From Telluria aromaticivorans (GTDB lineage Bacteria > Pseudomonadota > Gammaproteobacteria > Burkholderiales > Burkholderiaceae_D): DNA of 64,000 bases. The DNA lies in contig NZ_JABAIV010000001.1 in the NCBI RefSeq assembly GCF_013003915.1, forward strand, positions 310,001-374,000, read 5' to 3'. The notes under the pieces are model-generated. The model worked only from the letters and a program-made list of their open reading frames with translations, was not told where the DNA came from and ran no database searches. A program made the position numbers and the translations under genes. Positions 27,008 to 35,202 of the stretch are shown here, piece by piece. How positions within the stretch are numbered: the first letter of the stretch is position 1; each line of letters begins with the position of its first letter.

Positions 27008-28107
27008 GGGGTCTCCAGGGGAAGGGTCAGTCGGACGCTGGTGCCTTGCGGCTGGCCGGGGGCCAGAAGGATGGAAGCGCGCTCGCCGAACAGCACACGC
27101 AGGCGTTCGCGGGTGGTGGCGACGCCGACTCCGCCGCCCGAAGTACGGGCTGCCGGGTCCAGGCCCAGGCCGGTATCGTTCACACAAATCTCGAGCATGC
27201 CGTCGACCGCTTCGGCCGAGATGCTCACCATCCCGCCCTCGATCTTCGGCTCCAGGCCGTGGACGATCGCGTTCTCGACCAGCGGCTGGAGCAGCATCGG
27301 CGGCATGCTGGCCCCGCGCAGGCCGGGCGGCAGCTCCAGGCGATACCCAAGGCGCTCGCCCATGCGCACGCCCATCAGGCCGAGATAGGCCTCCATGGCG
27401 GCGAATTCCTCGCCCAGCGTGGTGCGTTCGGCGCGCGAGGCGCCCAGCGTCGCCCGCAGGTACTGGATCAGCTGGTCGAGCATCGTGTTGGCGCGCCCAG
27501 GGTCGAGCACGATCAGGCCCTGCAGGTTGGCCAGCGTATTGAACAGCATGTGCGGCTCGATCTGGGCCTGCAGCAGCCGCAGCTGCGCCTGCAGGGCCTG
27601 TCGCTCGATGGTTTCGGCGCGCAGGCGGGCATCGCGGTGCTCCTGCTCGATGCGGCGCACGCGGCCACGGTGCACCTCGAGGAAGGTGCCGGCGCACAGC
27701 ACCAGGAAGGTCAGCCCGATCATGCTCACCCGCGGCAGCGTCGGATAGGCCGCCAGTCCCGGCGCATCGTGGCCCAGCAGCCTGGCGGCCAGGTGCATGC
27801 CGCTGAAATGGGAAATCGGCGCCGCCACCGCCGCCACCGCGAGCAGCGGCAGCCACTGGCGCGGATGCCGGTCCGGGTCGGTCCAGACGAACAGGCGGGC
27901 GGCATCGACCACCGCATAGCCCATCACGGCGATGAAGCCCGAATACACCAGTTGTTCGTAGAGCATCTCCGGGTGGCCGACCACCAGGGTGATCACCAGC
28001 GCCACTACGGCGCTCATGACGAGGGCCAGGCGCAGGTCGAGCAGCAGCCGGCGCAGGGTGGCGCCGACGGGCGGCGCAGGGAGCAAGGGGCGGACGAGGC
28101 TGGGCAT
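27004..28107 (-). CDS. LytS/YehU-type sensor histidine kinase
   Basis: This 367-residue inner-membrane sensor kinase has about four transmembrane helices in residues 15-160, a short coiled coil (about 170-200) and a His_kinase domain. The phospho-acceptor His is in Ile-Glu-Pro-His-Met-Leu-Phe-Asn-Thr, the typical H-box of this class. The C-terminal ATPase domain has Pro-Leu-Val-Glu-Asn-Ala (N-box) and Asn-Asp-Thr-Gly-Leu-Gly (G1). The frame stays open for 94 codons upstream, but those are Arg-rich with no membrane character, so ATG 28107 is taken. The signal sensed is unknown. Confidence 0.9.
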   Translation of the reverse strand: MPSLVRPLLPAPPVGATLRRLLLDLRLALVMSAVVALVITLVVGHPEMLYEQLVYSGFIAVMGYAVVDAARLFVWTDPDRHPRQWLPLLAVAAVAAPISHFSGMHLAARLLGHDAPGLAAYPTLPRVSMIGLTFLVLCAGTFLEVHRGRVRRIEQEHRDARLRAETIERQALQAQLRLLQAQIEPHMLFNTLANLQGLIVLDPGRANTMLDQLIQYLRATLGASRAERTTLGEEFAAMEAYLGLMGVRMGERLGYRLELPPGLRGASMPPMLLQPLVENAIVHGLEPKIEGGMVSISAEAVDGMLEICVNDTGLGLDPAARTSGGGVGVATTRERLRVLFGERASILLAPGQPQGTSVRLTLPLETP

Positions 28108-28436
28108 GCGGGCTCTTGATCTTGTAGCAAGGATTGCCTGCATTCTGCCCAGCTGCCGCCGCCAGGGCAAGCCGGCTGCGATAAACTCGTGCCGCGGCGC
28201 CGTGAACCGGCGTCCCGGGCGACCGAATCGCCGCGCTCCATGCCGTCGATACATATCCCAGGTGCCATCCGGAACTCTTTCCTGTAGGATGACGCCTTTC
28301 GCTTGGTAACAGCCCCGCTTCTCCCCTCTCAACGAGGCCGTGGACGACCCGTTCCACCTGCCGGCGCCTTGCCCTGCTGTCCCAACCATCAGAAACAGAA
28401 TATGGGAACCGGCCTGTCCGGTTTCTTTTGGAGCTT
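28108..28436. promoter_or_regulatory. Divergent region with a hairpin just before the sialidase-like gene
   Basis: These 329 bp separate the kinase gene (minus) from the sialidase-like gene (plus) and contain no convincing ORF. At the right edge AACCGG (28407-28412) and CCGGTT (28418-28423) form a 6-bp stem with a 5-nt loop, followed by TCTTTT. This is the layout of a small intrinsic terminator or attenuator. The Shine-Dalgarno GGAG (28430-28433) comes right after it. I could not pick a confident promoter by eye. Confidence 0.35.
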
Positions 28437-29612
28437 ATGGAGCGTTCCCTGTCCCCGCGCGCCGCTGTCCCCGCTCGTGCGCCCGGCCGCGCCGCCCTCG
28501 CCTGCCTGGCCCTGGCCTTGCTGGTGGCAGGCGCCGAAGCCGTGCGCTGGACCCGTGGCGCGCGCGCCGCCGCCGCCCCCGCGCCGGCCCTGGCCATCGT
28601 GCCGGGCCAGGCCGTCCTGTCCGAACTGTCCCGTTCGCTCGTCCCGATGCCGCGCAATACGCCCTCGGCCCATGCCAGCGCCCTGGCCACCCTGCCGGGC
28701 GACCGCATGGTGACCTTCTGGTGGGCCGGCAGCCGCGAAAGCGGTCCCGACGTAAAGGTCTATGCCTCGCAGTGGGATGGGGGCAAATGGGGCGCGGCCT
28801 GGGAGGTCGCCAGCCGCGAATCGCTCGGCAAGGCCCTCGGCTTCGGCGTGCGCCGCCTTGGCAATCCGGTCGCCTGGACCAGCCGCGACGGCAAGGTCCA
28901 CCTGTACGTGGTCGCCACCGGCCTGGGCGGTTGGGCAGCCTCGCGCGTGGTCCACATGGTCTCGTCCACGCAGGGTGCGTCGTTCGAGGTGCGGCGCGTA
29001 CTGCCGATGTCGCCCCTGTTCAATACCAGCGTGCTGGTGCGCACTTCGGCCGTTGGGCTGGCCGACGGCGGCTGGTGGCTGCCTGTTTATTTCGAACTGG
29101 GGATCAAATACCCGATGCTGATGTCCTTCGATGCCGCAGGCGAACCGACCGGGCTGGCACGCATCGGCAGCCGCACCACCACGCTGCAGCCGGCCATCGT
29201 GCCGGTGTCGCACAGCGAGGTGCGGGCCTGGATGCGCGACGCCAGCGACGAGCGCCGCGTGCAGCACGCGATGAGCCGCGACGGCGGCGCCAGCTGGCAG
29301 GACTTGCCGGCCCTCGACCTGCACAACGAAAACACCTCGGTGGCGACGATCCGCCTCGCCAACGGCGAATTCCTGATGCTGCACAACGACCAGGTGAAAG
29401 GCGGCTCCTCGCGCAGCACGCTGCGCCTGTCGATGTCGAAGGACGGCCACGCCTGGCGCAAGGTGGCCGACGTTGCCAGCGGCAGCGCGGGCGACGAGTT
29501 TTCCTATCCAACGATGCAGCAGGTCGGCAGCGAGCTGCACGTCACCTATACCCACCAGCGCAGGGCGATCGCGCACCACCGCTACCGGATCAGCATCGGG
29601 GAGAAGATCTGA
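28437..29612 (+). CDS. Membrane-anchored BNR/sialidase-like protein
   Basis: This protein of about 391 residues has a single N-terminal hydrophobic segment (residues about 20-37) acting as signal anchor or signal peptide, then a six-bladed-propeller-like body of the BNR_2/sialidase class. One good Asp-box is visible (Ser-Arg-Asp-Gly-Gly-Ala-Ser-Trp), with two degenerate ones around it. It may cleave or bind terminal sugar residues outside the cytoplasm. The sialidase Arg triad could not be confirmed by eye. A TTG at 28428 is possible, but ATG 28437 follows GGAG. The stop overlaps the next gene's start by one base, so it is coupled to the two membrane proteins downstream. Confidence 0.8.
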   Translation: MERSLSPRAAVPARAPGRAALACLALALLVAGAEAVRWTRGARAAAAPAPALAIVPGQAVLSELSRSLVPMPRNTPSAHASALATLPGDRMVTFWWAGSRESGPDVKVYASQWDGGKWGAAWEVASRESLGKALGFGVRRLGNPVAWTSRDGKVHLYVVATGLGGWAASRVVHMVSSTQGASFEVRRVLPMSPLFNTSVLVRTSAVGLADGGWWLPVYFELGIKYPMLMSFDAAGEPTGLARIGSRTTTLQPAIVPVSHSEVRAWMRDASDERRVQHAMSRDGGASWQDLPALDLHNENTSVATIRLANGEFLMLHNDQVKGGSSRSTLRLSMSKDGHAWRKVADVASGSAGDEFSYPTMQQVGSELHVTYTHQRRAIAHHRYRISIGEKI

Positions 29613-30316
29613 TGGTCCTGCCTGAACTGTCATCGCAATTCGTGTACGCCAGGATCGGCTGGGCACTGGTCTTTGCCTGCCTGATTGCCGCCGCCTGGCC
29701 GGCCGCGTGGCGCCTCCCGCGCCGCACGCTCGCGGCCATCCTTGGCGGTTCGAGCATCCTGATGGCGCTGCCCGGCGCAGCCTCGCCCGCCTGGCACCTG
29801 GGGCTGGCCTTCCAGTATCCGAGCGGCCTGCTGCTGGGGCTATGCCTGGTGAAGCTGCACGCGCGCTGGGCCGGTGCGCCCAGGGCCGCCCTGATGCCGC
29901 CCGCGGCGGCGGCCGTGCTGGCGGTCGCCGGCACCTGCCTCTACCTCGACGCCGCCGGCCTGCTCTCGCGCGGCTATTACTATGCCGGCTTCGGCCCCGA
30001 TGCCGCGCCGGCGCTCGCCGCCCTGCTGGCCGGCGCCTGCGCCATCGCCGTCCTGCGCGGCCAGGCACGGCCACAAGCCTGCGCCCTGCTGGTCGCCCTG
30101 TCGCTGTTTTCGCTGGCGCGCCTGCCGAGCGGGAACCTGTGGGATGCGCTGCTCGACCCGCTGCTGTGGGGCTGGGCCGTGGCCGCGCTCTGCGCCGCCG
30201 GCCTGCGGCGCCTGCGAGTGCTGCCACGGCGCGCCAATCCGGTAGCGGACGGCGCGCAGGAAGCGCCCGGCCTGCGCCCTGCCGGCGCCGAACCGTTTTT
30301 ACCAATGAAGGAGTAG
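29612..30316 (+). CDS. Hypothetical membrane protein in the sialidase-like operon
   Basis: This 234-residue, Ala/Leu-rich integral membrane protein has about seven hydrophobic helices and a short polar C-terminal tail. The ATG overlaps the preceding stop (TGATG). Its tail ends 3 bp before the GTG of the next gene, and its last codons contain that gene's AAGGAG. There is no recognisable transporter or enzyme motif. It presumably works in the membrane with its two operon partners, for example in making or exporting a surface glycan; that is inference from the sialidase-like neighbour alone. Confidence 0.75.
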   Translation: MVLPELSSQFVYARIGWALVFACLIAAAWPAAWRLPRRTLAAILGGSSILMALPGAASPAWHLGLAFQYPSGLLLGLCLVKLHARWAGAPRAALMPPAAAAVLAVAGTCLYLDAAGLLSRGYYYAGFGPDAAPALAALLAGACAIAVLRGQARPQACALLVALSLFSLARLPSGNLWDALLDPLLWGWAVAALCAAGLRRLRVLPRRANPVADGAQEAPGLRPAGAEPFLPMKE

Positions 30317-30319
30317 TTT

Positions 30320-31123
30320 GTGGCAAACAGGAAGTGGCTTACTCATCCGGCAATCGCCACCGGGATCGCGATCAATGTCTTCCTCATGGCGCTGGCCGTC
30401 ATCTGGTCGGACGACACGGAGGCGCTCTGGCGCCTGCTGGGCGAAGACGGCATCGTCGAATGGATGCAGTTCCTCTGCTTTACCGTCATCGCCGGCCTGC
30501 TCGGCTTCGCGTTCGTGGAACGTCTGAAACGTCCCGACCGTTCGACGCTGGAGCTGCTGGCCCTTGGCGGCCTGAGCGCCCTGTGCGCGCTGGCCGCACT
30601 CGAGGAAATCAGCTGGTTCCAGCGCATCCTCAATGTGCAGTCCTCGGAATTCTTCGTGGCGAACAACCGCCAGGGCGAGACCAACCTGCACAACCTGGCG
30701 GTGGGCAGCGGCAGCCTGCACAAGAACGTGCTGCTCAAGCTGATCTTCATTGCAGGCATCACGCACAACCTGATCCTGCCGCTGGTGGCGCGCTCCAAGC
30801 CGGCCGTAGGAAGATGGGTCGAGTCGCTCGGCCTCTACCTGCCGCCGCTGTCGGCCTCGATCGTCTACCTGGTGCTGGTGGCGCTGTCGCACCTCTTGAT
30901 CGAGCATCCGCGCAAGGGCGAGCTGGGCGAGACCTTCGGCGCCGTGCATTACCTGGCCACCGTCTTCGGCGCCTATTTCGCCGGCGTAGCCTACAACCGC
31001 CCGCCGATCTTCGAGAACCTGGCGGACCGCCGCCGCATGTCGACCCTGTTCGCGATGTGGATGGTCTTCTTGCTGCTGGTGGGCTGGCTGTTGAGTGCTG
31101 GGGCTGGGGCCACCGGCGCGTGA
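30320..31123 (+). CDS. Conserved membrane protein with Glu-Glu-Ile-Ser-Trp and Glu-Thr-Asn-Leu-His-Asn motifs
   Basis: This 267-residue protein has about six to seven transmembrane helices. Two polar motifs in or beside the helices stand out. One is Glu-Glu-Ile-Ser-Trp-Phe-Gln-Arg near residues 94-101. The other is Asn-Arg-Gln-Gly-Glu-Thr-Asn-Leu-His-Asn near 113-122. I recall this pair from an uncharacterised family often found near polysaccharide or exosortase loci, which suggests an enzymatic centre. The start is GTG 30320 with AAGGAG at 30308-30313. It is the third gene of a tightly packed operon. Confidence 0.78.
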   Translation: MANRKWLTHPAIATGIAINVFLMALAVIWSDDTEALWRLLGEDGIVEWMQFLCFTVIAGLLGFAFVERLKRPDRSTLELLALGGLSALCALAALEEISWFQRILNVQSSEFFVANNRQGETNLHNLAVGSGSLHKNVLLKLIFIAGITHNLILPLVARSKPAVGRWVESLGLYLPPLSASIVYLVLVALSHLLIEHPRKGELGETFGAVHYLATVFGAYFAGVAYNRPPIFENLADRRRMSTLFAMWMVFLLLVGWLLSAGAGATGA

Positions 31124-31126
31124 ATT

Positions 31127-31405
31127 CGTAGGGTGGTCGGCTACGCCGACCGCGCGGCGATAGTTGCAGTTTGAACCGGAGCACTGGCTGCAGCACCGTA
31201 ATTTAAACGCGTGGGCAAGGTAACTCGGGCCAGTGGCCTGAGTTACGAATTGCCCACCCGACGAGTACGTGGCGGCTCTCAAGTGATCGGCATTAGGGCA
31301 ATGCCCGGAATTACGAACGCCCGCGCGTTCAACACGCGTTGAAATAGTGGTACAGCTATTCATCCACTGATTGAACGCGCGGGCGGCGAAGCCGCCCACC
31401 CTACG
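31127..31405. repeat. Dispersed palindromic repeat, copy 1 (long form)
   Basis: This 279-bp element is bounded by the inverted ends CGTAGGGTGG (31127-31136) and CCACCCTACG (31396-31405), a perfect 10-bp match. Nested inside are two hairpins. One runs 31211-31257 (GTGGGCAA with TTGCCCAC) around a 27-nt near-palindrome (31220-31246) centred on GGCCAGTGGCC. The other is a 15-bp perfect stem, 31318-31332 with 31371-31385. The right end shares GAACGCGCG...GCCG.CCACCCTACG with copies 2 and 3. It lies between convergent genes and has no coding capacity. It is MITE- or REP-like, with no transposase visible. Confidence 0.8.
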
Positions 31406-31425
31406 GGTATCGTTCAAATCACCCG

Positions 31426-31458
31426 AAAACACACGGCGCCATCGGCGCCGTGTGTTTT
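31426..31458 (-). terminator. Strong intrinsic terminator of the TonB receptor gene
   Basis: A 15-bp perfect stem, AAAACACACGGCGCC (31426-31440) with GGCGCCGTGTGTTTT (31444-31458), has a 3-nt loop and A/T tracts on both flanks. It lies 18 bp past the stop of the receptor gene on the minus strand. It could also stop transcripts coming from the plus-strand membrane-protein operon, so it is probably bidirectional. Confidence 0.85.
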
Positions 31459-31475
31459 AGCCCTACAGTGTCAGA

Positions 31476-33971
31476 TCAGAAGCCGTAGTTGGCACGGACA
31501 TAGAGATAACGTCCCGAGCGCCCAAACGGTGCGTAGTTCGCGAACGGCGTGTTACCCGTGGTGTTCAGCGCCGGCGGCTGGGTCTCCGGATACTGGTCGA
31601 ATACGTTGTCGGCGCCGACGGCCAGGCTCAGTTTCGGCGTAACGGCGAAGCGTCCTTCCAGGTCGACCACGGTCCTGGCGTCCATCCAGAAGTCCAGCGC
31701 CGGCGTTGTGCCAGGCGAGAGCACCTTGCCGTAGCGGGTGGCGCGGAAGGTCGCGCCCCACTGGCCCAGGCGCCAAGCGACGTTGGCGCTGATCTTGCTC
31801 GACGGCTGGCCTTTTTCCAGCGACAGCACGTTCAGGCGGTCGAACAGCACCGGCGCAGGGGCCGGCAGCGACGACAGCTGCGCCGTCACCGGGGTCTTGG
31901 TGACCTTGGTATCGGTGAAGTTGCCGGCCACGGTGAAATCGAGCTTGCCGGCGCCATCGAGCGACATCGGCCAGCTCACCACCACGTCCACGCCCTTGGT
32001 GGTCGTGTCGACGCCGTTGATGAAGAAGCGTCCGCCGCCCACGCCGATGAAACCTTGCGAAGCGATGTAGTTGCGCACGTTCGCCTGGGTCAGGTTCTCG
32101 GACAGGATGATGCGCTCTTCGATGTCGATGCGGTAGGCGTCGATGGTGATGCTGAACGGGTCGAAGCGCATCACCGCGCCGAGCGAAGCGTTCACCGACT
32201 TCTCGGCTTCGAGCGGCTTGGCGCCGAGGGCCACCGCCACCGGATCGCCCGGCTTGAAGGTGGTGATCTCGAAGGGCACTCCGTTGATGAAGTTGGTCGA
32301 GGTGGCGGTGAAGTTCTGCTGTTGCGGCGACGGCGCGCGGAAGCCGTTCTGCACCGCGCCGCGCAGCGCGAATGCCTTGCTGAAGTCATAGCGCGCCGAG
32401 AACTTGCCGGCCAGGCTGTTGCCGAAGTCCGAATAGCGCTCGCCGCGTACCGCCACGGAGGCCAGCAGTTCCGGCGTGATGTTCGCTTCCAGGTCCACAA
32501 AAGCGCCGATCGCGTTGCGGTGGGCGTCGACTTCATTGGCCGGGCGGAAGCCCGGGAACACCTGGGCGCCCGGTGCGGCCGGGGTGCCGTTCGGGAGCAC
32601 CACGCCGCCGTAGCGGTAGGAGTCCGGCTCACCCGCGAACAGCTGGTAGCCTTCGCGGCGCGCTTCCATGCCCACCGCGACGTTCAGCGGCGAAGTGAAG
32701 GCGCCCACCGGCACGCTGCGCACGCCGGTCAGGTTGGCAACCAGCTGGTCGTAGGAATAGCCGCCCGCATAGAACTCGGTCTTGCTGGTGGGGCCGATCG
32801 ACCGGTTCAGCGTGTTCTGGATGTCGTACTCCATCTTGTTCTTGCCGTAGCCGAGCGAGGCATCCATGTCCCAGTCGCCCAGGGTCCAGGTGACCCCGCC
32901 GGTGGCCGAATAGTCGGTCACGGTCGGCGCGATGATCGGCAGGAAGCCGTCCGGATAGATCGACAGGATGTTGCGCGCGTCCTGGGCCGGGCGGAAGAAG
33001 CCGCCCGAACGCGCCTGGCGGTCCTGGTAGCTCGCCCAGCCGTAGACCTTGACGCCGCCGCCCAGGTTCTTGCCGGCGTTGGCGAACAGGGTGGCCTGCT
33101 CCATCTCCGGGTCGCCATACCAGGCGTTGAAGCGGTTGATGGTGTTCTCGCGCGGGTCGAAGGCGGTGCCGACCAGCGGATATTGCTGGCGCATGTCGTA
33201 GCCGCTGCGTTCGGTGCGCTTCTGGTCGCGGTATTCGGCGGCGATGGTGACGTAGCCGTCCTCGCCCCAGGCCAGGCCTTTCCACAGGCTGACCGTGGCG
33301 GTCTCGCCGTCGGTGCGCTTGCGCGATTCGGGCGCGGTCCAGGTGCCGCCGGCCGGGGCCGCGCTGTTCCACAGGTCGTATTCGGTTTCGCGCAGGCCGT
33401 AGGTCACGCTGGCTTCGCCGCCCGTGCGGTTGGTGCGCAGGCGCAGGTTGACCACGCCGGAAATCGCGTCCGAGCCGTATTGGGCGGCGGCGCCGTCGCG
33501 CAGCACCTCGACGCTTTGCACGATGGCGGTCGGAATGGTGTTCATGTCCACCGCCGCAGAGCCGCGGCCGATCGAGCCATTCACGTTGACCAGCGAGGAA
33601 GCGTGGCGGCGCTTCGAGTTCACCAGCACCAGGGTCTGGTCCGGCGCCATGCCGCGCAGGGTGGCCGGACGGATGGTGTCGGTGCCGTCGGTGATGGCCG
33701 GTTTCGGGAAGTTCAGCGAAGGCAGCGCCATCGACAGCGCCTGGTTCATCTCGGTGCTGCCGACGTTCTTCAGGGTGTCGGCCGAGATGATGTCGACCGG
33801 GGCCGCGGTATCGAGCGCGGTGCGGTTGGCGACGCGGGTGCCGGTGACCACCACGGTGGCAGTGGATGCGGCAGGGTCGGTGGCCACGGCTTCCTGGGCG
33901 TGGGAGACGCCGGAGAACAGCGAGGCAATGGCCAGGGCGAGGACCGTCTTTTGCGTTACGTGTTTCTGCAT
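31476..33971 (-). CDS. TonB-dependent outer-membrane receptor
   Basis: This 831-residue outer-membrane receptor has a signal peptide (cleavage near Ser-His-Ala, residue 25). A TonB-box-like Thr-Val-Val-Val-Thr-Gly-Thr-Arg segment and a plug domain (about 45-165, including Val-Glu-Val-Leu-Arg-Asp-Gly-Ala-Ala-Ala-Gln-Tyr-Gly) follow. The rest is a 22-strand barrel ending in the typical Tyr-Val-Arg-Ala-Asn-Tyr-Gly-Phe with C-terminal Phe. The frame opens 32 codons earlier, but ATG 33971 has AGAGGAAA upstream and starts the signal peptide. The substrate is unknown. The divergent gene encodes a haloacetate-dehalogenase-type hydrolase, 210 bp away. Confidence 0.93.
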   Translation of the reverse strand: MQKHVTQKTVLALAIASLFSGVSHAQEAVATDPAASTATVVVTGTRVANRTALDTAAPVDIISADTLKNVGSTEMNQALSMALPSLNFPKPAITDGTDTIRPATLRGMAPDQTLVLVNSKRRHASSLVNVNGSIGRGSAAVDMNTIPTAIVQSVEVLRDGAAAQYGSDAISGVVNLRLRTNRTGGEASVTYGLRETEYDLWNSAAPAGGTWTAPESRKRTDGETATVSLWKGLAWGEDGYVTIAAEYRDQKRTERSGYDMRQQYPLVGTAFDPRENTINRFNAWYGDPEMEQATLFANAGKNLGGGVKVYGWASYQDRQARSGGFFRPAQDARNILSIYPDGFLPIIAPTVTDYSATGGVTWTLGDWDMDASLGYGKNKMEYDIQNTLNRSIGPTSKTEFYAGGYSYDQLVANLTGVRSVPVGAFTSPLNVAVGMEARREGYQLFAGEPDSYRYGGVVLPNGTPAAPGAQVFPGFRPANEVDAHRNAIGAFVDLEANITPELLASVAVRGERYSDFGNSLAGKFSARYDFSKAFALRGAVQNGFRAPSPQQQNFTATSTNFINGVPFEITTFKPGDPVAVALGAKPLEAEKSVNASLGAVMRFDPFSITIDAYRIDIEERIILSENLTQANVRNYIASQGFIGVGGGRFFINGVDTTTKGVDVVVSWPMSLDGAGKLDFTVAGNFTDTKVTKTPVTAQLSSLPAPAPVLFDRLNVLSLEKGQPSSKISANVAWRLGQWGATFRATRYGKVLSPGTTPALDFWMDARTVVDLEGRFAVTPKLSLAVGADNVFDQYPETQPPALNTTGNTPFANYAPFGRSGRYLYVRANYGF

Positions 33972-34181
33972 CTTGGATTTCCTCTTGTTGTTGGAGCGCG
34001 CTACTAATGCCGGAACAATGCGCAATAGGCGCCATCTGATACTGCTGGGCGCGCCGGAGGATGTCAATTGGGAAAGTTTCTAGAGGGCATATTTACAACA
34101 GTGTGAAAACGTCAGGCTCATGTAAGGCTGGAATGGCGCGGCCTGCTACACTTTTTGCTACTTCCACTTTGCCCACCTCGT

Positions 34182-35075
34182 ATGCACGATTCCCTTTTCC
34201 CCGGTTTCCAGGCGTTTCGCATCAAGACCGATACCGCGGTCGAGATCCACGGCGAGATCGGCGGCTCCGGCCCGCCGCTCCTGCTGCTGCATGGCCACCC
34301 GCAAACCCACGCGATCTGGCACAAGGCCGCGCCCGTACTCAGCCGGCACTTCACCGTGATCGCCTGCGATTTGCGCGGCTATGGCGATTCGTCGAAACCT
34401 GCAGGCACGACAGACCATGCCAACTACAGCAAGCGGGCCATGGCCGCGGACATGCTGGCAGTGATGCGCCATCACGGCTTCGAACGCTTTCGCGTGATGG
34501 CGCACGACCGCGGCGCGCGCGTGGCGCACCGGCTGATGGCCGACCACCCCGACGCCGTCGAACGCGCGGTCCTGCTCGATATCGCGCCAACGCTGGCCAT
34601 GTACGAGCAGACCTCGGATGCGTTCGCGCGCGCCTACTGGCACTGGTTCTTCCTGATCCAGCCGGCGCCGCTGCCGGAGCGCCTGATAGAGGCCGACCCC
34701 GCGGCCTATATCCGCGACGTGATGGGACGGCGCAGCGCCGGCCTGGCGCCTTTCGATCCGCGTGCGCTCGACGAATACCGCCGTTGCTTAGGTCTACCCG
34801 GCACCGCGCACGGTATCTGCGAAGACTACCGCGCCGCCGCCGGCATCGACCTGGAGCACGACCGCGCGGACCGCGGAGCCGGACGCCAGCTCGCCATGCC
34901 CTTGCTGGTGCTGTGGGGCGAACACGGCGTGGTGCACCGCTGCTTCGATCCGCTGCGCGAGTGGCGCAAGGTGGCGGCCAGGGTCGAGGGCGAGGCGCTG
35001 CCCTGCGGGCACTACATCCCCGAAGAAGCGCCCGATGCACTGCTGGCGCGCGCCCTGCCCTTCCTGCTGTCATAA
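34182..35075 (+). CDS. Alpha/beta hydrolase of the haloacetate (fluoroacetate) dehalogenase type
   Basis: This 297-residue enzyme would hydrolyse the carbon-halogen bond of haloacetates. Active-site residues match the characterised fluoroacetate dehalogenase of Rhodopseudomonas almost one for one, shifted by 1-3 residues. They are nucleophile Asp109 in His-Asp-Arg-Gly-Ala-Arg, carboxylate-binding Arg110 and Arg113, acid Asp133, halide-pocket His154-Trp155, a Tyr in Glu-Asp-Tyr near 216, and general base His277. The ATG at 34182 was preferred to an upstream in-frame start because it immediately precedes the family's usual N terminus. Related hydrolases with this layout can also act on other small esters, so the substrate remains open. 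Confidence 0.88.
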   Translation: MHDSLFPGFQAFRIKTDTAVEIHGEIGGSGPPLLLLHGHPQTHAIWHKAAPVLSRHFTVIACDLRGYGDSSKPAGTTDHANYSKRAMAADMLAVMRHHGFERFRVMAHDRGARVAHRLMADHPDAVERAVLLDIAPTLAMYEQTSDAFARAYWHWFFLIQPAPLPERLIEADPAAYIRDVMGRRSAGLAPFDPRALDEYRRCLGLPGTAHGICEDYRAAAGIDLEHDRADRGAGRQLAMPLLVLWGEHGVVHRCFDPLREWRKVAARVEGEALPCGHYIPEEAPDALLARALPFLLS

Positions 35076-35202
35076 GGGCCGCTTGTGAGAAACCGAGGAT
35101 TTTCTCTCTCCTGAAACTGGTATCGTTCGAGACGCGCCGGGAACCAGGCCATGCCTGTCCGAGACCTGCGGCGCGCTCGCGCAAAACCTGAAAGAGAGAA
35201 CA

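Noticed and set aside
32055-34007. A 650-codon open frame antisense to the TonB receptor gene
   Set aside because: The receptor has signal peptide, plug and C-terminal Phe on the minus strand. The antisense product is Val/Ala/His-rich with no domain.
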